Numbered from the stretch's first letter, positions 35,061 to 46,544 are shown. The stretch: 64,000 bases of DNA from Sorangium cellulosum (GCF_004135735.1 NZ_CP012670.1:6092501-6156500); one strand, 5' to 3'. Numbers and translations are program-made. Notes: generated from the sequence alone by a model not told the origin.

Positions 35061-38000
35061 CATGCGACGGCCCCGGCGATCTGGTGGCTGCGACCGACGC
35101 GGACGGCCACGCGTGGCGGCATACCTACGACGAGCGGCACCTGCTCATCGAGGACGCCGACCGCAACGGGCTGACGTGGCACTTCGTCTATGACGCCCAG
35201 CGCCGCGGCATCGAGGCGTGGGGCGACACCCCGGGCGAGAGGGATCCGAGCCTCGCAGGAGAGCCGCCGAAGTATCTTCACGACGGGCAGACGCGGTGGA
35301 AGGGGATCCACCACTGCAAGGTCAACACCTGGGACATCGGCTTCACCGAGGTGGTCGACTTCAGCCAGGCGCAGCGCTTCCATGGAAACGAGCACGGCAC
35401 GCTCGACAAGCGCGTGATCGGCGGCGCGGTGCTGACGGCGACCTACCGCGAGGACGGCTGGATGACCTCGCGCACCAACGAGCGCAACGGGACGGAGCGG
35501 TTCGAGCGCAACGCGCGCGGCAGCGTCGTTCGGTACACCGACCCGCTCGGGCACATCACGACGATCGAGCGCGACGCGAGCGACCTGCCGGTCGAGATCG
35601 TCGACGCGAGAGGCGGCGTCCACCGGTTCGAGCGCGAAGCGCGAGGCAACGTCACGCTGTACGTCGACTCCACGGGTGCGGCGACCTCTCGCCGTTACGA
35701 CGCGCGAGGGCTCATCGTCGAGGAGATCTCGCCGAACGGCGAGCGCACAGCGTTCTCCTACGATGCGCACGGCAACTGCACCGAGGTGACGCTGGCGAGC
35801 GGCGCCACGTGGCGCTTCCGCCACGACGCGCTCGGCCGGTGCATCGCGGTGATCGACCCCTTCGGCGCGGAGACGCGGTATCGGTGGTCGGCGCGCGGCG
35901 ACCTCGTCGCGGTGATCGATCCGACCGGCGCGACGACGCGCTACGCCTACGACGGCGAGCAGCACGTGACCGAGATCGTGGACGCGAACGGCGGCGTGAC
36001 GTCGTTCGTGTGGGGCGGCTACCACAGGCTCTGCGCGCGCCGCGACGCGAACGGCCACGAGGTGCGGCTCGGCTACAACCCCGAGGGCGAGCTGGTCGAG
36101 GTGCGCAACGAGAAGGGCGAGGTGCACGCGCTGCGGCGCGACGGCAGCGGCAAGGTGCGCGAGGAGGTGACGTTCGACGGGCGGGCGATCCGCTACAACT
36201 ACGACGCAGCGCACGACCTGATCTGGCGATCGCACGGTGAGCGGGACCAGGTCCGCCTGCAGTACGATCCCGCCGGCCGGCTCATCCGCCGGGAGTCCTG
36301 GGACGACTCGGCCGAGTGCTTCGACTACGACGAGCTCGGCGCCTTGGTCCGCGTGGAATGGCCAGGCGGGGAAATCCGGCTCGACCGCGACGCGGCTGGA
36401 CGCGTGGTGCGCGAGATCCAGATCGTCGATGGCGTGGAGCACCGGGTGGAGAGCGCCTATGACCGGGAGGGCGAGCGCATCCTGCGGGAGACCTCGCTCG
36501 GCCATGCCGAGGCGGTCGAGCGGGGGCTGCTCGGCGCGCGGCGGCGGACCGTGCTCGACGGGCGCGACGTGGTCGAGCATGCGAGCGACGTGCTCGGGCG
36601 GGAGATTTCGCGCGCGCTGCCGGGCGGGGGGCGCATCGAGAGCGCTTATGACGTGCTCGGCAGGATCGAGCGGCGGCGCGCGGTGGGCCAGCCGCGCGAG
36701 GTGCCCGTGGGGCCGGGCGAGCCGGCGTGGATCGGCCCGCGGCCGGAGAACGTCACCGCCGACATGGCGTATCGGTACGATCCTGTCGGCGAGCTCAGCG
36801 CCTCCTGGGATCAGCGGCGGGGGTGGACGCGGTATCAGTACGATCCCGTGGGCCAGTTGCTCGCGCGCGTGCCGGAGCAGGCCCGGGCCGAGGTGTTCCG
36901 GTACGATCCAGCGGGGAACAGGCACGAGGGCGGCCCTGAGGCACCGACGCGGGAGTACGGGCCCGGCAACCGGCTCGTCCGCAAGGGGAACATGCAGTAC
37001 CGGTGGAACCCCGAGGGGCGGCTCGCGGAGAAGTCGGTGGAGGCCCCGGCGACCGGCACCCGGAGAGACTGGATGTACACGTGGAACCTCGCAGGGCTCC
37101 TGGAGAGCGTCACCACGCCGGAGGCCGAGCGGATCGAGTTTCGGTACGACCCCTTCGGCCGGCGCGTGGAGAAGCGCGTGGGCAAGGCGCCAGCGTCGTT
37201 CCTGCACGCCTTCAAGCCGCACGCGGTGACGCGGTTCGTGTGGGACGGCGACGTCCTCGTCCATGAGATCACCCGGCGGGCGCACGCCGAGGGGGATCCG
37301 GTGGTGCAGGTCAAGACCTACTGCTTCGAGGACGACGGGTTCGCGCCGGTCGCGCACTGCGAGGACGGCAGGTGGTTCCACTACGTGAACGACCCCATCG
37401 GGACGCCGGAGCGGCTCGTCGACGCGCGCGGCGAGGTGGCCTGCGAGCTGCGGCGTGAGGCGTGGGGGCGGACGGAGGCGGCGCCGGGGGCGAGGACCAC
37501 GACGGCGATCCGGTTTCCGGGGCAGTACGAGGATGCGGAGACGGGGCTCTGCTACAACAGGTTCCGGTACTACGACCCGGAGGCGGGGAGGTTCATCAGC
37601 GTTGACCCGCTCGGCATCAACGCTGGACTCGATCCATGGATTTACGCTCTAAACCCTGTAAGCTGGTCCGATCCACTTGGTCTCATCAGCCTCGATCATG
37701 ATAGGATCGCTCATGGGGGCTATTATGCTCGAAAGGCGCAGCGAAGGGCGGCTGCCACAGCGAAGGCTGCCATCTACCTGAAACACAAGAAAGCCAGGGA
37801 CTGCACGCAGGCTGCCGAGATGAGCAAGGGGGGAGGACCTGCTCAATTCGACCCATCCCTTGATGCCGATGCGCTGACGCGCGAGGCACTCCGGCGAGGC
37901 ACGGTGGTTCGATGCAATCCAATCGATGACGCCAACTTTCACACGCTTTATCGGTTTGACGAACCTATCGGCTATGCCAACGGTGAACCTACCCGTTGGA

Positions 38001-38089
38001 TCCGCGCGGAATATGCCAGCGACGCGATCCACGGTCATCCCAGACCGCTGAGCGAAGTACGCAAGAAGATACGAAAGGCAAAACCATGA
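35015..38089 (+). CDS. Rhs-repeat protein with C-terminal polymorphic toxin
   Basis: This is the main Rhs body in the shifted frame (1024 residues from the internal GTG; its natural N-terminus is the preceding entry). Many YD repeats are visible, for example AWRHTYDERHLLIEDADRNG (20-residue landmark) and RYAYDGEQHVTEIVDANGG. The core ends with RFRYYDPEAGRFISVDPLG and then NPVSWSDPLGL, the usual boundary. After that, from about 37683, about 135 residues form the variable toxin: DHDRIAHGGYY, ALRRGTVVRCNPIDD, NFHTLYRFDEPIGY, GEPTRWIRAEY and IHGHP. I do not recognise this toxin family. The shell would encapsulate and autocleave the toxin for T6SS delivery. G+C drops sharply at the toxin. The stop overlaps the immunity ATG as ATGA. 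Confidence 0.85.
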   Translation: MLDEERGGWLALGTLTCDGPGDLVAATDADGHAWRHTYDERHLLIEDADRNGLTWHFVYDAQRRGIEAWGDTPGERDPSLAGEPPKYLHDGQTRWKGIHHCKVNTWDIGFTEVVDFSQAQRFHGNEHGTLDKRVIGGAVLTATYREDGWMTSRTNERNGTERFERNARGSVVRYTDPLGHITTIERDASDLPVEIVDARGGVHRFEREARGNVTLYVDSTGAATSRRYDARGLIVEEISPNGERTAFSYDAHGNCTEVTLASGATWRFRHDALGRCIAVIDPFGAETRYRWSARGDLVAVIDPTGATTRYAYDGEQHVTEIVDANGGVTSFVWGGYHRLCARRDANGHEVRLGYNPEGELVEVRNEKGEVHALRRDGSGKVREEVTFDGRAIRYNYDAAHDLIWRSHGERDQVRLQYDPAGRLIRRESWDDSAECFDYDELGALVRVEWPGGEIRLDRDAAGRVVREIQIVDGVEHRVESAYDREGERILRETSLGHAEAVERGLLGARRRTVLDGRDVVEHASDVLGREISRALPGGGRIESAYDVLGRIERRRAVGQPREVPVGPGEPAWIGPRPENVTADMAYRYDPVGELSASWDQRRGWTRYQYDPVGQLLARVPEQARAEVFRYDPAGNRHEGGPEAPTREYGPGNRLVRKGNMQYRWNPEGRLAEKSVEAPATGTRRDWMYTWNLAGLLESVTTPEAERIEFRYDPFGRRVEKRVGKAPASFLHAFKPHAVTRFVWDGDVLVHEITRRAHAEGDPVVQVKTYCFEDDGFAPVAHCEDGRWFHYVNDPIGTPERLVDARGEVACELRREAWGRTEAAPGARTTTAIRFPGQYEDAETGLCYNRFRYYDPEAGRFISVDPLGINAGLDPWIYALNPVSWSDPLGLISLDHDRIAHGGYYARKAQRRAAATAKAAIYLKHKKARDCTQAAEMSKGGGPAQFDPSLDADALTREALRRGTVVRCNPIDDANFHTLYRFDEPIGYANGEPTRWIRAEYASDAIHGHPRPLSEVRKKIRKAKP
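36858..37593 (+). repeat. Rhs tip repeat, parental copy
   Basis: This 736-base segment of the Rhs gene recurs almost unchanged at 38605-39340 (offset about 1747, one base fewer after 38881). The copies differ at only a handful of bases that I could spot. It provides the homology by which the orphan toxin tip could replace the current one. Confidence 0.9.
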
Positions 38090-38457
38090 GTTCGAGCTCT
38101 CAACCGCCCTTGCGCGCGCTGCGTGTTCCCGCAGGCTGGTGCGTCAGCACCAACGGTCTTCGAGAAATCGATCCGTCTTCACTAACAATCGATCATCCGC
38201 ATTGGGAATTTTTCGAGGAGGATTTGCTCGTACTTGTTCACGCACACCGAGAAGCCGTCCTCGATCTCGGCTGGTATCCAGAGATGCGCTCAGAAGGTCA
38301 ATTCCGCGCCGAGCTAATCATAGCCGAAGACTGGACGAACCCCACAGTCACACTATCAACGAGGAATCTGGACGAGATTGTCGCGTGGATTGAAGAACAG
38401 ATGGTTCATGCGCACAAGCTCAATCCGCCACTGCGCCAATGGCGTCCCAAGTGGTGA
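38086..38457 (+). CDS. Candidate immunity protein for the Rhs toxin (variant 1)
   Basis: This 123-residue protein starts with ATG overlapping the Rhs stop codon, the standard toxin-immunity arrangement. It has no signal peptide or membrane span, so it is cytosolic. Landmarks are LRVPAGWCVSTNGLREID, WEFFEEDLLVLVH, LDLGWYPEM, IIAEDWTNP and LDEIVAWIEEQM. The same spacing of PxGW, EEDL, GWYP, DW-NP and NL-EIV-W-EE occurs in the second immunity gene at 39832, so they are divergent paralogues. It probably binds and blocks the adjacent toxin. G+C is near half, far below the surroundings. I do not recognise an Imm family. Confidence 0.75.
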   Translation: MSSSSQPPLRALRVPAGWCVSTNGLREIDPSSLTIDHPHWEFFEEDLLVLVHAHREAVLDLGWYPEMRSEGQFRAELIIAEDWTNPTVTLSTRNLDEIVAWIEEQMVHAHKLNPPLRQWRPKW

Positions 38458-38547
38458 GAGAGAAGCGAGAGCCAATCTCGCCGCGTGCAGCGGGGCGGGA
38501 CCTCCGGCCTGACGATGCGGTACTTCGTCGCGGCCGAAGCCGCCCCG

Positions 38548-39835
38548 AGATGACACAGGCCAGCGGCGCCACGTGGCGCTTTCGACACGGCCGGACCGGC
38601 CCGATGCTCGCGCGCGTGCCGGAGCAGGCCCGGGCCGAGGTGTTCCGGTACGATCCAGCGGGGAACAGGCACGAGGGCGGCCCTGAGGCACCGACGCGGG
38701 AGTACGGGCCCGGCAACCGGCTCGTCCGCAAGGGGAACATGCAGTACCGGTGGAACCCCGAGGGGCGGCTCGCGGAGAAGTCGGTGGAGGCCCCGGCGAC
38801 CGGCACCCGGAGAGACTGGATGTACACGTGGAACCTCGCAGGGCTCCTGGAGAGCGTCACCACGCCGGAGGCCGAGCGGATGAGTTTCGGTACGACCCCT
38901 TCGGCCGGCGCGTGGCGAAGCGCGTGGGCAAGGCGCCAGCGTCGTTCCTGCACGCCTTCAAGCCGCACGCGGTGACGCGGTTCGTATGGGACGGCGACGT
39001 GCTCGTCCATGAGATCACCCGCCGGGTCCAAGCCGAAGGGGATCCGGTGGTGCAGGTCAAGACCTACTGCTTCGAGGACGACGGGTTCGCGCCGGTCGCG
39101 CACTGCGAGGACGGCAGGTGGTTCCACTACGTGAACGACCCCATCGGGACGCCGGAGCGGCTCGTCGACGCGCGCGGCGAGGTGGCCTGCGAGCTGCGGC
39201 GTGAGGCGTGGGGGCGGACGGAGGCGGCACCCGGGGCGAGGACCACGACGGCGATCCGGTTTCCGGGGCAGTACGAGGATGCGGAGACAGGGCTCTGCTA
39301 CAACAGGTTCCGGTACTACGATCCGGACGCGGGGAGGTTCGTCAGCAGCGATCCCATCGGTCTCGACGGGGGAACCAACGGTTGGACGTATGCGAACAAT
39401 CCCATCGGCTGGATCGATGCATACGGCCTGATCTCAGCAGATCATGATCGGATTGCTCATGGCGGCTACTACACGCGCAAAGCCAAGCGTCGCGCCGCCC
39501 ACACGGGAACCTTAGCCAATTATACCAAACACAAGAAAGCGCGCGGCTGCGCAGAAGCCGCAACGATGAGCGCAAACAACGGAAACGCTCAATACGACCC
39601 ATCTGCAAATCCTGGTGCACTTGAGCGAGAAGCGCTGCGCAAGGGGACCGTGACGAGAGGGAACCCCATCACAGATCACAACTTTCACGCCCTACATCGC
39701 TTCGACTCACCGATAGGGTATGCCGACGGAGAGCCCACGAGGTGGCTTCGAGCGGAGTATTCATCTGGATTCATCCACGGCCATCCTCCCCCACTGTCCG
39801 ATGTGCGCAAGCTCATCCCGGGAGCAGATCCATGA
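38548..39835 (+). pseudogene. Orphan Rhs tip with variant toxin (silent cassette, frameshifted)
   Basis: There is no start of its own. It opens with a short match to the Rhs core near 35787-35830 (ASGATWRFRH) joined at about 38605 to a 736-base copy of 36858-37593, so an internal deletion made this module. At 38881 one base is missing relative to the parent (GCGGATGAG for GCGGATCGAG), which breaks the frame; the rest then reads FRYDPFGRRVAKRVGK to RYYDPDAGRFVSSDPIG. The tip after IDAYGLISADHD is homologous to the active toxin but diverged: GTVTRGNPITD, NFHALHRFDSPIGY, GEPTRWLRAEY, IHGHPPPLSDVRK. This matches the orphan Rhs-CT cassettes that replace toxin tips by recombination. The variant tip itself is intact to 39835. 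Confidence 0.8.
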
Positions 39836-40191
39836 GACCGTTTCACATCGCCCCTCTACAGCCTCTGCGCATCCCGACCGGATGGCGAATCACGATCAAC
39901 AATCTATGCGAATTCAATCCGTGCACCATAAACGATCCGAGCGACGAACGATGGGAATATCTGGAAGAAGACCTGTTCTCGGCACAACACGAGCACTACC
40001 AGACCACAGTAGACGTCGGATGGTACCCTTCAATGAGCCCCGACGGCAACTACAAAGCAATATTCATTCTCAACGACGATTGGAACAATCCGCTCGACGA
40101 GCTGGTTACACGAAATCTTCAGGAGATAGTACCCTGGCTTGAAGAGCGAATGGCCAACCCACAAGCCCGTCGAAAAGGTCGAACGCAGTGA
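39832..40191 (+). CDS. Candidate immunity protein for the orphan Rhs toxin (variant 2)
   Basis: This 119-residue protein overlaps the orphan toxin stop by ATGA. It parallels the first immunity protein: LRIPTGWRITINNLCEF, WEYLEEDLFSAQHEH, VDVGWYPSM, FILNDDWNNP and NLQEIVPWLEERM. Shared residues cluster around GW, EEDL, GWYP, DW-NP and the C-terminal helix, while most of the rest differs, as expected for specificity variants. It has no export signal. It may also protect against siblings carrying the variant toxin. Base composition is again low in G+C. Confidence 0.75.
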   Translation: MRPFHIAPLQPLRIPTGWRITINNLCEFNPCTINDPSDERWEYLEEDLFSAQHEHYQTTVDVGWYPSMSPDGNYKAIFILNDDWNNPLDELVTRNLQEIVPWLEERMANPQARRKGRTQ

Positions 40192-40213
40192 GCATCGGAG
40201 CGGCGCGGCGACA

Positions 40214-40230
40214 GGCATGACACGCATGCC
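40214..40230. terminator. Hairpin downstream of the Rhs/immunity cassettes
   Basis: GGCATG-ACACG-CATGCC forms a perfect 6-base stem followed by ATCTTTCT. It lies 23 bases after the second immunity stop and could end transcription of the low-G+C cassette. Confidence 0.35.
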
Positions 40231-40371
40231 ATCTTTCTCACCTGGGTAGTCGAGGGCATTCTTGAGGGTTGGCAGCCCGCGAGTCTCTCGAAGCTCGCGC
40301 ACAGGAGCCTTCTCGGCGTGCCCTCGCTCGCAACAGCAACGTGGCGCACCATGGCCACGCGTGGAGGAACG

Positions 40372-41085
40372 ATGACCATGCAAGATGCCCCTGCCGCCCC
40401 GACCGGCCTTGAGCTCGACCACGAAGGGCCGACCGATGCCGCCGCGCCGGGCGAGGCCGGGCGTTCGCGCGGCGCGACGCTTCAGGACCTGGTCGCGGAC
40501 GAGCCCTTGCCCCAAGCGCCGTGCGCCCCCGTGGCGATCGGCATGCGCACCGGGCGCGTGCTCTCCGTCGCCGGCGACCGCGCCACGCTCGCGCTGGGGG
40601 ACGCGGACGCCCCCGTGGAAGCGGCGATCGCGCCGAGCGTCGACCCCGCGGTGGTCGACGAGGCGCGCGAGCAGGGCAATGCCGTGCTCGTGGAGCTCTC
40701 GCCCGGAGAGGCGCCGGTGGTGGTCGCCGTGCTGACGACACAGCGGCCGCGCGCGATCCGCCTGCACGCCGCGACCGTCCACATCGAAGCCGATCAGGAG
40801 CTCTCGCTGAGCGCGGGAGAGAGCTTCGTGCAGATGCGGAGAGGGGGTCTCGTCACGATCGCCGGGGCGCAGGAGGTCTCGATGCGCACCAGCCAGGGCA
40901 CGGTGCGCGTCCGCAAAGACGGCGAGATCGAGCTGGACAGCGAGAGCGAGGTGCTCTTGCGCTCCTCCAAGAGCGCCCTCCGCGTCCGCGCCGAGGACGA
41001 GGAGATCGCGCTCATCGCGACGCAGATCCGCGCGACGTCGCGCGGGCTGTTCCGCATGGTCGGGCGGCTCTTGCGCTTGAATTGA
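40372..41085 (+). CDS. T6SS-associated beta-repeat protein (DUF6484-like)
   Basis: The ATG at 40372 (GGAGG four bases upstream) gives 237 residues. The N-terminal half (about 40-130) contains APVAIGMRTGRVLSVAGD and a compact beta domain resembling DUF6484, a domain seen beside VgrG and Rhs genes; that assignment is from memory. From about 140 the chain is a run of short strands, LHAATVHIEADQELSLSAG, VTIAGAQEVSMRTSQGTVRV, ELDSESEVLLRSS, like the beta-helical needle of VgrG/gp5 tips. It may be a spike accessory or adaptor that loads the Rhs effector. It follows the Rhs cassettes on the same strand after a 180-base gap. Confidence 0.6.
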   Translation: MTMQDAPAAPTGLELDHEGPTDAAAPGEAGRSRGATLQDLVADEPLPQAPCAPVAIGMRTGRVLSVAGDRATLALGDADAPVEAAIAPSVDPAVVDEAREQGNAVLVELSPGEAPVVVAVLTTQRPRAIRLHAATVHIEADQELSLSAGESFVQMRRGGLVTIAGAQEVSMRTSQGTVRVRKDGEIELDSESEVLLRSSKSALRVRAEDEEIALIATQIRATSRGLFRMVGRLLRLN

Positions 41086-41208
41086 CATGCCAGCTCCCGC
41101 CGGCGCCGCCGGGTGGCATGCGGGATCCATGCCGGAGGCTGACCGGGCCGTGAGCGCATGGTTGTACCGGCATGCGTTGTGCCACCGGCGAGAAGGAGAT
41201 GCCGGCGA

Positions 41209-41690
41209 CCGGTTCCGGTCCGGCGGAGGCTCCCGGCTGCCTCCTGCAGAGCGCTTCCGATCCCGCGGAGGCTCCCGGCTGCCTCCTCCAGACCGGTTCC
41301 GATCCGGCAGAGGCTCCCGGCTGCCTCCTCCAGACCGGTTCCGATCCGGCAGAGGCTCCCGGCTGCCTCCTCCAGACCGGTTCCGATCCGGCAGAGGCTC
41401 CCGGCTGCCTCCTCCAGACCGGTTCCGATCCGGCAGAGGCTCCCGGCTGCCTCCTCCAGACCGGTTCCGATCCGGCAGAGGCTCCCGGCTGCCTCCTCCA
41501 GACCGGTTCCGATCCGGCAGAGGCTCCCGGCTGCCTCCTCCAGACCGGTTCCGATCCGGCAGAGGCTCCCGGCTGCCTCCTCCAGACCGGTTCCGATCCG
41601 GCAGAGGCTCCCGGCTGCCTCCTCCAGACCGGTTCCGATCCGGCAGAGGCTCCCGGCTGCCTCCAGCAGACCGGTTCCGGTCCGGCTGGC
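41209..41690. repeat. 42-base minisatellite, eleven and a half copies
   Basis: The unit CCGGTTCCGATCCGGCAGAG plus 22 more bases repeats every 42 bases from 41209; copies from 41293 onward are nearly perfect and the first two are diverged. As 42 is a multiple of three, several frames on both strands stay open through it, but none has a convincing start, composition or protein character, so I treat it as non-coding. It fills most of the gap 41086-41977 between the DUF6484-like gene and the kinase; the rest of that gap shows nothing recognisable. Confidence 0.9.
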
Positions 41691-41977
41691 GAGCATCGAG
41701 CTGCCTGCGGGGCCACCACACCCCGCGCGCCCAGCCGTCCCCTCCCCGCCTCCCCCCTTCACGGGGACTGCCGCCCATTCGACCGAGTGCCGTTCGCTTT
41801 CCTGAGCCGATCCGCTCCCAGGCGCCGATGATCCTTGCAAGCGCTGCCCGACGCGGCGCCCGGCGAGAAATCCGTGACCACGGCGCTGAACATCCACCCA
41901 GAAGCGGACCGCGCGGCGCGCGGCGCGCCGACCTCGGTTGACCCGCGGGGAGCGCGCTGCGTAGAAGGCGGGGTGCC

Positions 41978-44500
<2,523 letters not shown>

Positions 44501-44515
44501 TCGAGGTCACCCCGC

Positions 44516-45367
44516 ATGAGCCACGACGTCAAGAAGTACCTGCCGAACGAGGAGACGTTGCGCCGCGTCGCGGACCAGGGCGCCTCGGACGAGAACATGC
44601 GTCGCGCGCTCCAGAACCCGCGCCTCCGGGAGGCGCTCGCGCACCGGGAGCCGTCGAGGGACGCGCGGCCGTCGGCCGGAGCGGCGCCGGCGGCGGGGTC
44701 CGCGGCGCTGCCGCACGGGGCTGCGATGGGCACGGGAGGGGGCGCGCCCGCGGTGCGGTGGCCCGCGGGGAGGATGATCAAGTACGCGGTGATCGCGACG
44801 CTCTGCGTCCTGGTCCCGACGGTGCTCGGCTTCGTGCTCGGGAGGCGCAGCGCCCAGGAGGACGGCGTCCGATCGGTTGTCTCGACCGCGCCGGGAGCGC
44901 CCACGGGCGCTGCGAGCGCGGTGCTCCACGCCGGCCCGAGCGCGTCGGCCCAGGCCACGGCTGCACCGAGCGCGTCGGCCCAGGCCACGGCTGCACCGAG
45001 CGCGTCGGCCCAGGCCACGGCTGCACCGGGCGCGTCGGTCCAGGCCACGGCTGCACCGAGCGCGTCGGTCCAGGCCACGGCTGCACCGGGCGCGTCGGCC
45101 CAGGCCACGGCTGCACCGGGCACGTCGGTCCAGGCCACGGCTGCACCGGGCGCGTCGGCGCAGGCCACGGCCACGCCAAGAACGCCGGCATCCGCCCCTG
45201 CCGCCCCGAGGACGCCCGCCCCGGCGACGCGCGCTGGCGCGCTCGGGGCGAGGCCGAGCGCGGAACGCACCCCGACGCCGCGGCCCTCGGCATCGTCCGA
45301 GCCTGCCCCGACCGCGACCGTCCCCAAGCAACCTCCCCCGCCCTTCGGAGACAAGCCCGAGTTCTAG
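44516..45367 (+). CDS. Single-span membrane protein with eight ten-residue repeats
   Basis: This 283-residue protein begins 16 bases after the kinase stop. The N-terminal 88 residues are hydrophilic and start with SHDVKKYLPNEETLRRVAD, without a known domain. A membrane span covers about 89-108, then residues 141-220 are eight repeats of P-(S/G)-(A/T)-S-(A/V)-Q-A-T-A-A (30-base unit, 44936-45175), followed by a Pro/Ala/Thr-rich tail ending PPPPFGDKPEF. The layout suggests a short cytoplasmic head and a long extended, possibly wall-spanning, periplasmic stalk. Close spacing implies co-transcription with the kinase, of which it may be a substrate or partner. I do not recognise a family. Confidence 0.7.
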   Translation: MSHDVKKYLPNEETLRRVADQGASDENMRRALQNPRLREALAHREPSRDARPSAGAAPAAGSAALPHGAAMGTGGGAPAVRWPAGRMIKYAVIATLCVLVPTVLGFVLGRRSAQEDGVRSVVSTAPGAPTGAASAVLHAGPSASAQATAAPSASAQATAAPSASAQATAAPGASVQATAAPSASVQATAAPGASAQATAAPGTSVQATAAPGASAQATATPRTPASAPAAPRTPAPATRAGALGARPSAERTPTPRPSASSEPAPTATVPKQPPPPFGDKPEF

Positions 45368-45372
45368 AGCCT

Positions 45373-46491
45373 ATGAAAATGCATCGACCGATCGCCGCCC
45401 TGCTGCTCGCCGCCCTGCTGCTCCCGCCCGCGGCCGGGAGCGCCGCTCCGCCCGCGCCCGGAAGCGCCGCCCCCCCTGCGCCGGGGAGCGCCGCCCCGCC
45501 TGCCCCGCCGAAGGAAGACGCCCTGTCGGCAACGGCCCGCGATCTGTTCGCGAAGGGTGCGGAGGCGTGGAACCAGCGGAGGTACGACGCGTGCCGCGCG
45601 TGGCTCCTCGCGGCATGGAGCATCAAGCCGCACCGGCAGATCGCGGGCAACCTGGCGGCCTGCGAGATCAAGCTCGGGCTGTTCCGCGATGCGGCCGAGC
45701 ACCTGTCGTTCCTGACCCAGGCGACCGCCGACGGGAAGCGGGGCGAGCTGAGCCCGGAGCACCGCCGCCTGTTCGACGACGCGCTGTCGAAGATCGCCGT
45801 GCTGAACATCGACGCCGAGCCCGGCGCGACGGTGCTGATCGACGGCAAGGCCGTGGGGCAGGCGCCCCTCTCCGCGCCCGTCTACCTGGAGCCGGGCACG
45901 CACACGCTGGAGGCCCGATCGCGGTCGGGCAGCACGGCGGAGTTCTCGAGGCGGTTCGAGGCGGGGGCGCAGAAGACGCTCACGCTGCACCCGCCGATGC
46001 CGAACGCGAAGGTGGCCCCGCCGCCGCCGGCGCCGGCAGCAGCGCCGCCGCCGGACACGCCGGCCGCACCCGCCGCGCCGGCACCGCCGCCGGACACGCG
46101 GGTGCGCGACGGCGTGGTGATCGGCGGCCTTGCGCTCGGCGGCGCGGCGATCGCGGCAGGCGTGGTGCTGGCGATCGTGTCCAACGGCAAGAGCGAGGAG
46201 GTGAACGACGCGCGCCATTCGATCGCGAAGGACGGCGGCATCAACGCGTGCAGCGACCCCGCGTTCAGGGCGCGCTGCGATGCGCTCGCCGACGCGAAAT
46301 CCGCCGAACGGACGACGGGAGACCTCGCGCTCGCCGGCTTCGTGACCGCGAGCGCGGCGCTGGGCGGCGCGGCGCTCGCGGCCATGCTGTGGCCGGTCGA
46401 GACGCCGCGGACAGCGGATGCGCGTGGCGTGCGCATCGCCCCGGCAGTCACGGCGCAGAGCGCCGGGCTCACGATCGGAGGTGCGTTTTGA
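45373..46491 (+). CDS. TPR-like/PEGA-domain protein, array copy 1
   Basis: This 372-residue protein starts at the ATG at 45373, five bases after the previous stop. A signal peptide (1-25, HRPIAALLLAALLLPPAAGS) leads into short PAPGSAAP repeats. Residues about 55-140 are helical and TPR-like (AEAWNQRRYDACRAWLLAAW, AGNLAACEIKLGLFRDAAEHL). Next comes a PEGA domain (about 145-190: LNIDAEPGATVLIDGKAVGQ), a beta fold for surface attachment. A Pro-rich linker precedes two hydrophobic segments (about 242-262 and 318-340). It is probably periplasmic and membrane-tethered. The central TPR/PEGA block is almost base-for-base identical in copies 2 and 3. Function unknown. Confidence 0.8.
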   Translation: MKMHRPIAALLLAALLLPPAAGSAAPPAPGSAAPPAPGSAAPPAPPKEDALSATARDLFAKGAEAWNQRRYDACRAWLLAAWSIKPHRQIAGNLAACEIKLGLFRDAAEHLSFLTQATADGKRGELSPEHRRLFDDALSKIAVLNIDAEPGATVLIDGKAVGQAPLSAPVYLEPGTHTLEARSRSGSTAEFSRRFEAGAQKTLTLHPPMPNAKVAPPPPAPAAAPPPDTPAAPAAPAPPPDTRVRDGVVIGGLALGGAAIAAGVVLAIVSNGKSEEVNDARHSIAKDGGINACSDPAFRARCDALADAKSAERTTGDLALAGFVTASAALGGAALAAMLWPVETPRTADARGVRIAPAVTAQSAGLTIGGAF

Positions 46492-46544
46492 GTGAGGACA
46501 CGGCGGACCGAGCGATGATTTGGGGGGACCGAAGGAAGCGGGTA

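Noticed and set aside
37683-38089. Naming the Rhs toxin as a nuclease
   Set aside because: Conserved His and Arg residues allow it, but no recognised nuclease motif is visible.
41209-41690. CRISPR array
   Set aside because: Repeats are directly adjacent with no unique spacers, and no cas gene is nearby.
41012-41941. Several repeat-rich frames through the 42-base minisatellite as coding
   Set aside because: All frames are open because the unit lacks stops and is a multiple of three; no start signal, domain or coherent ends.
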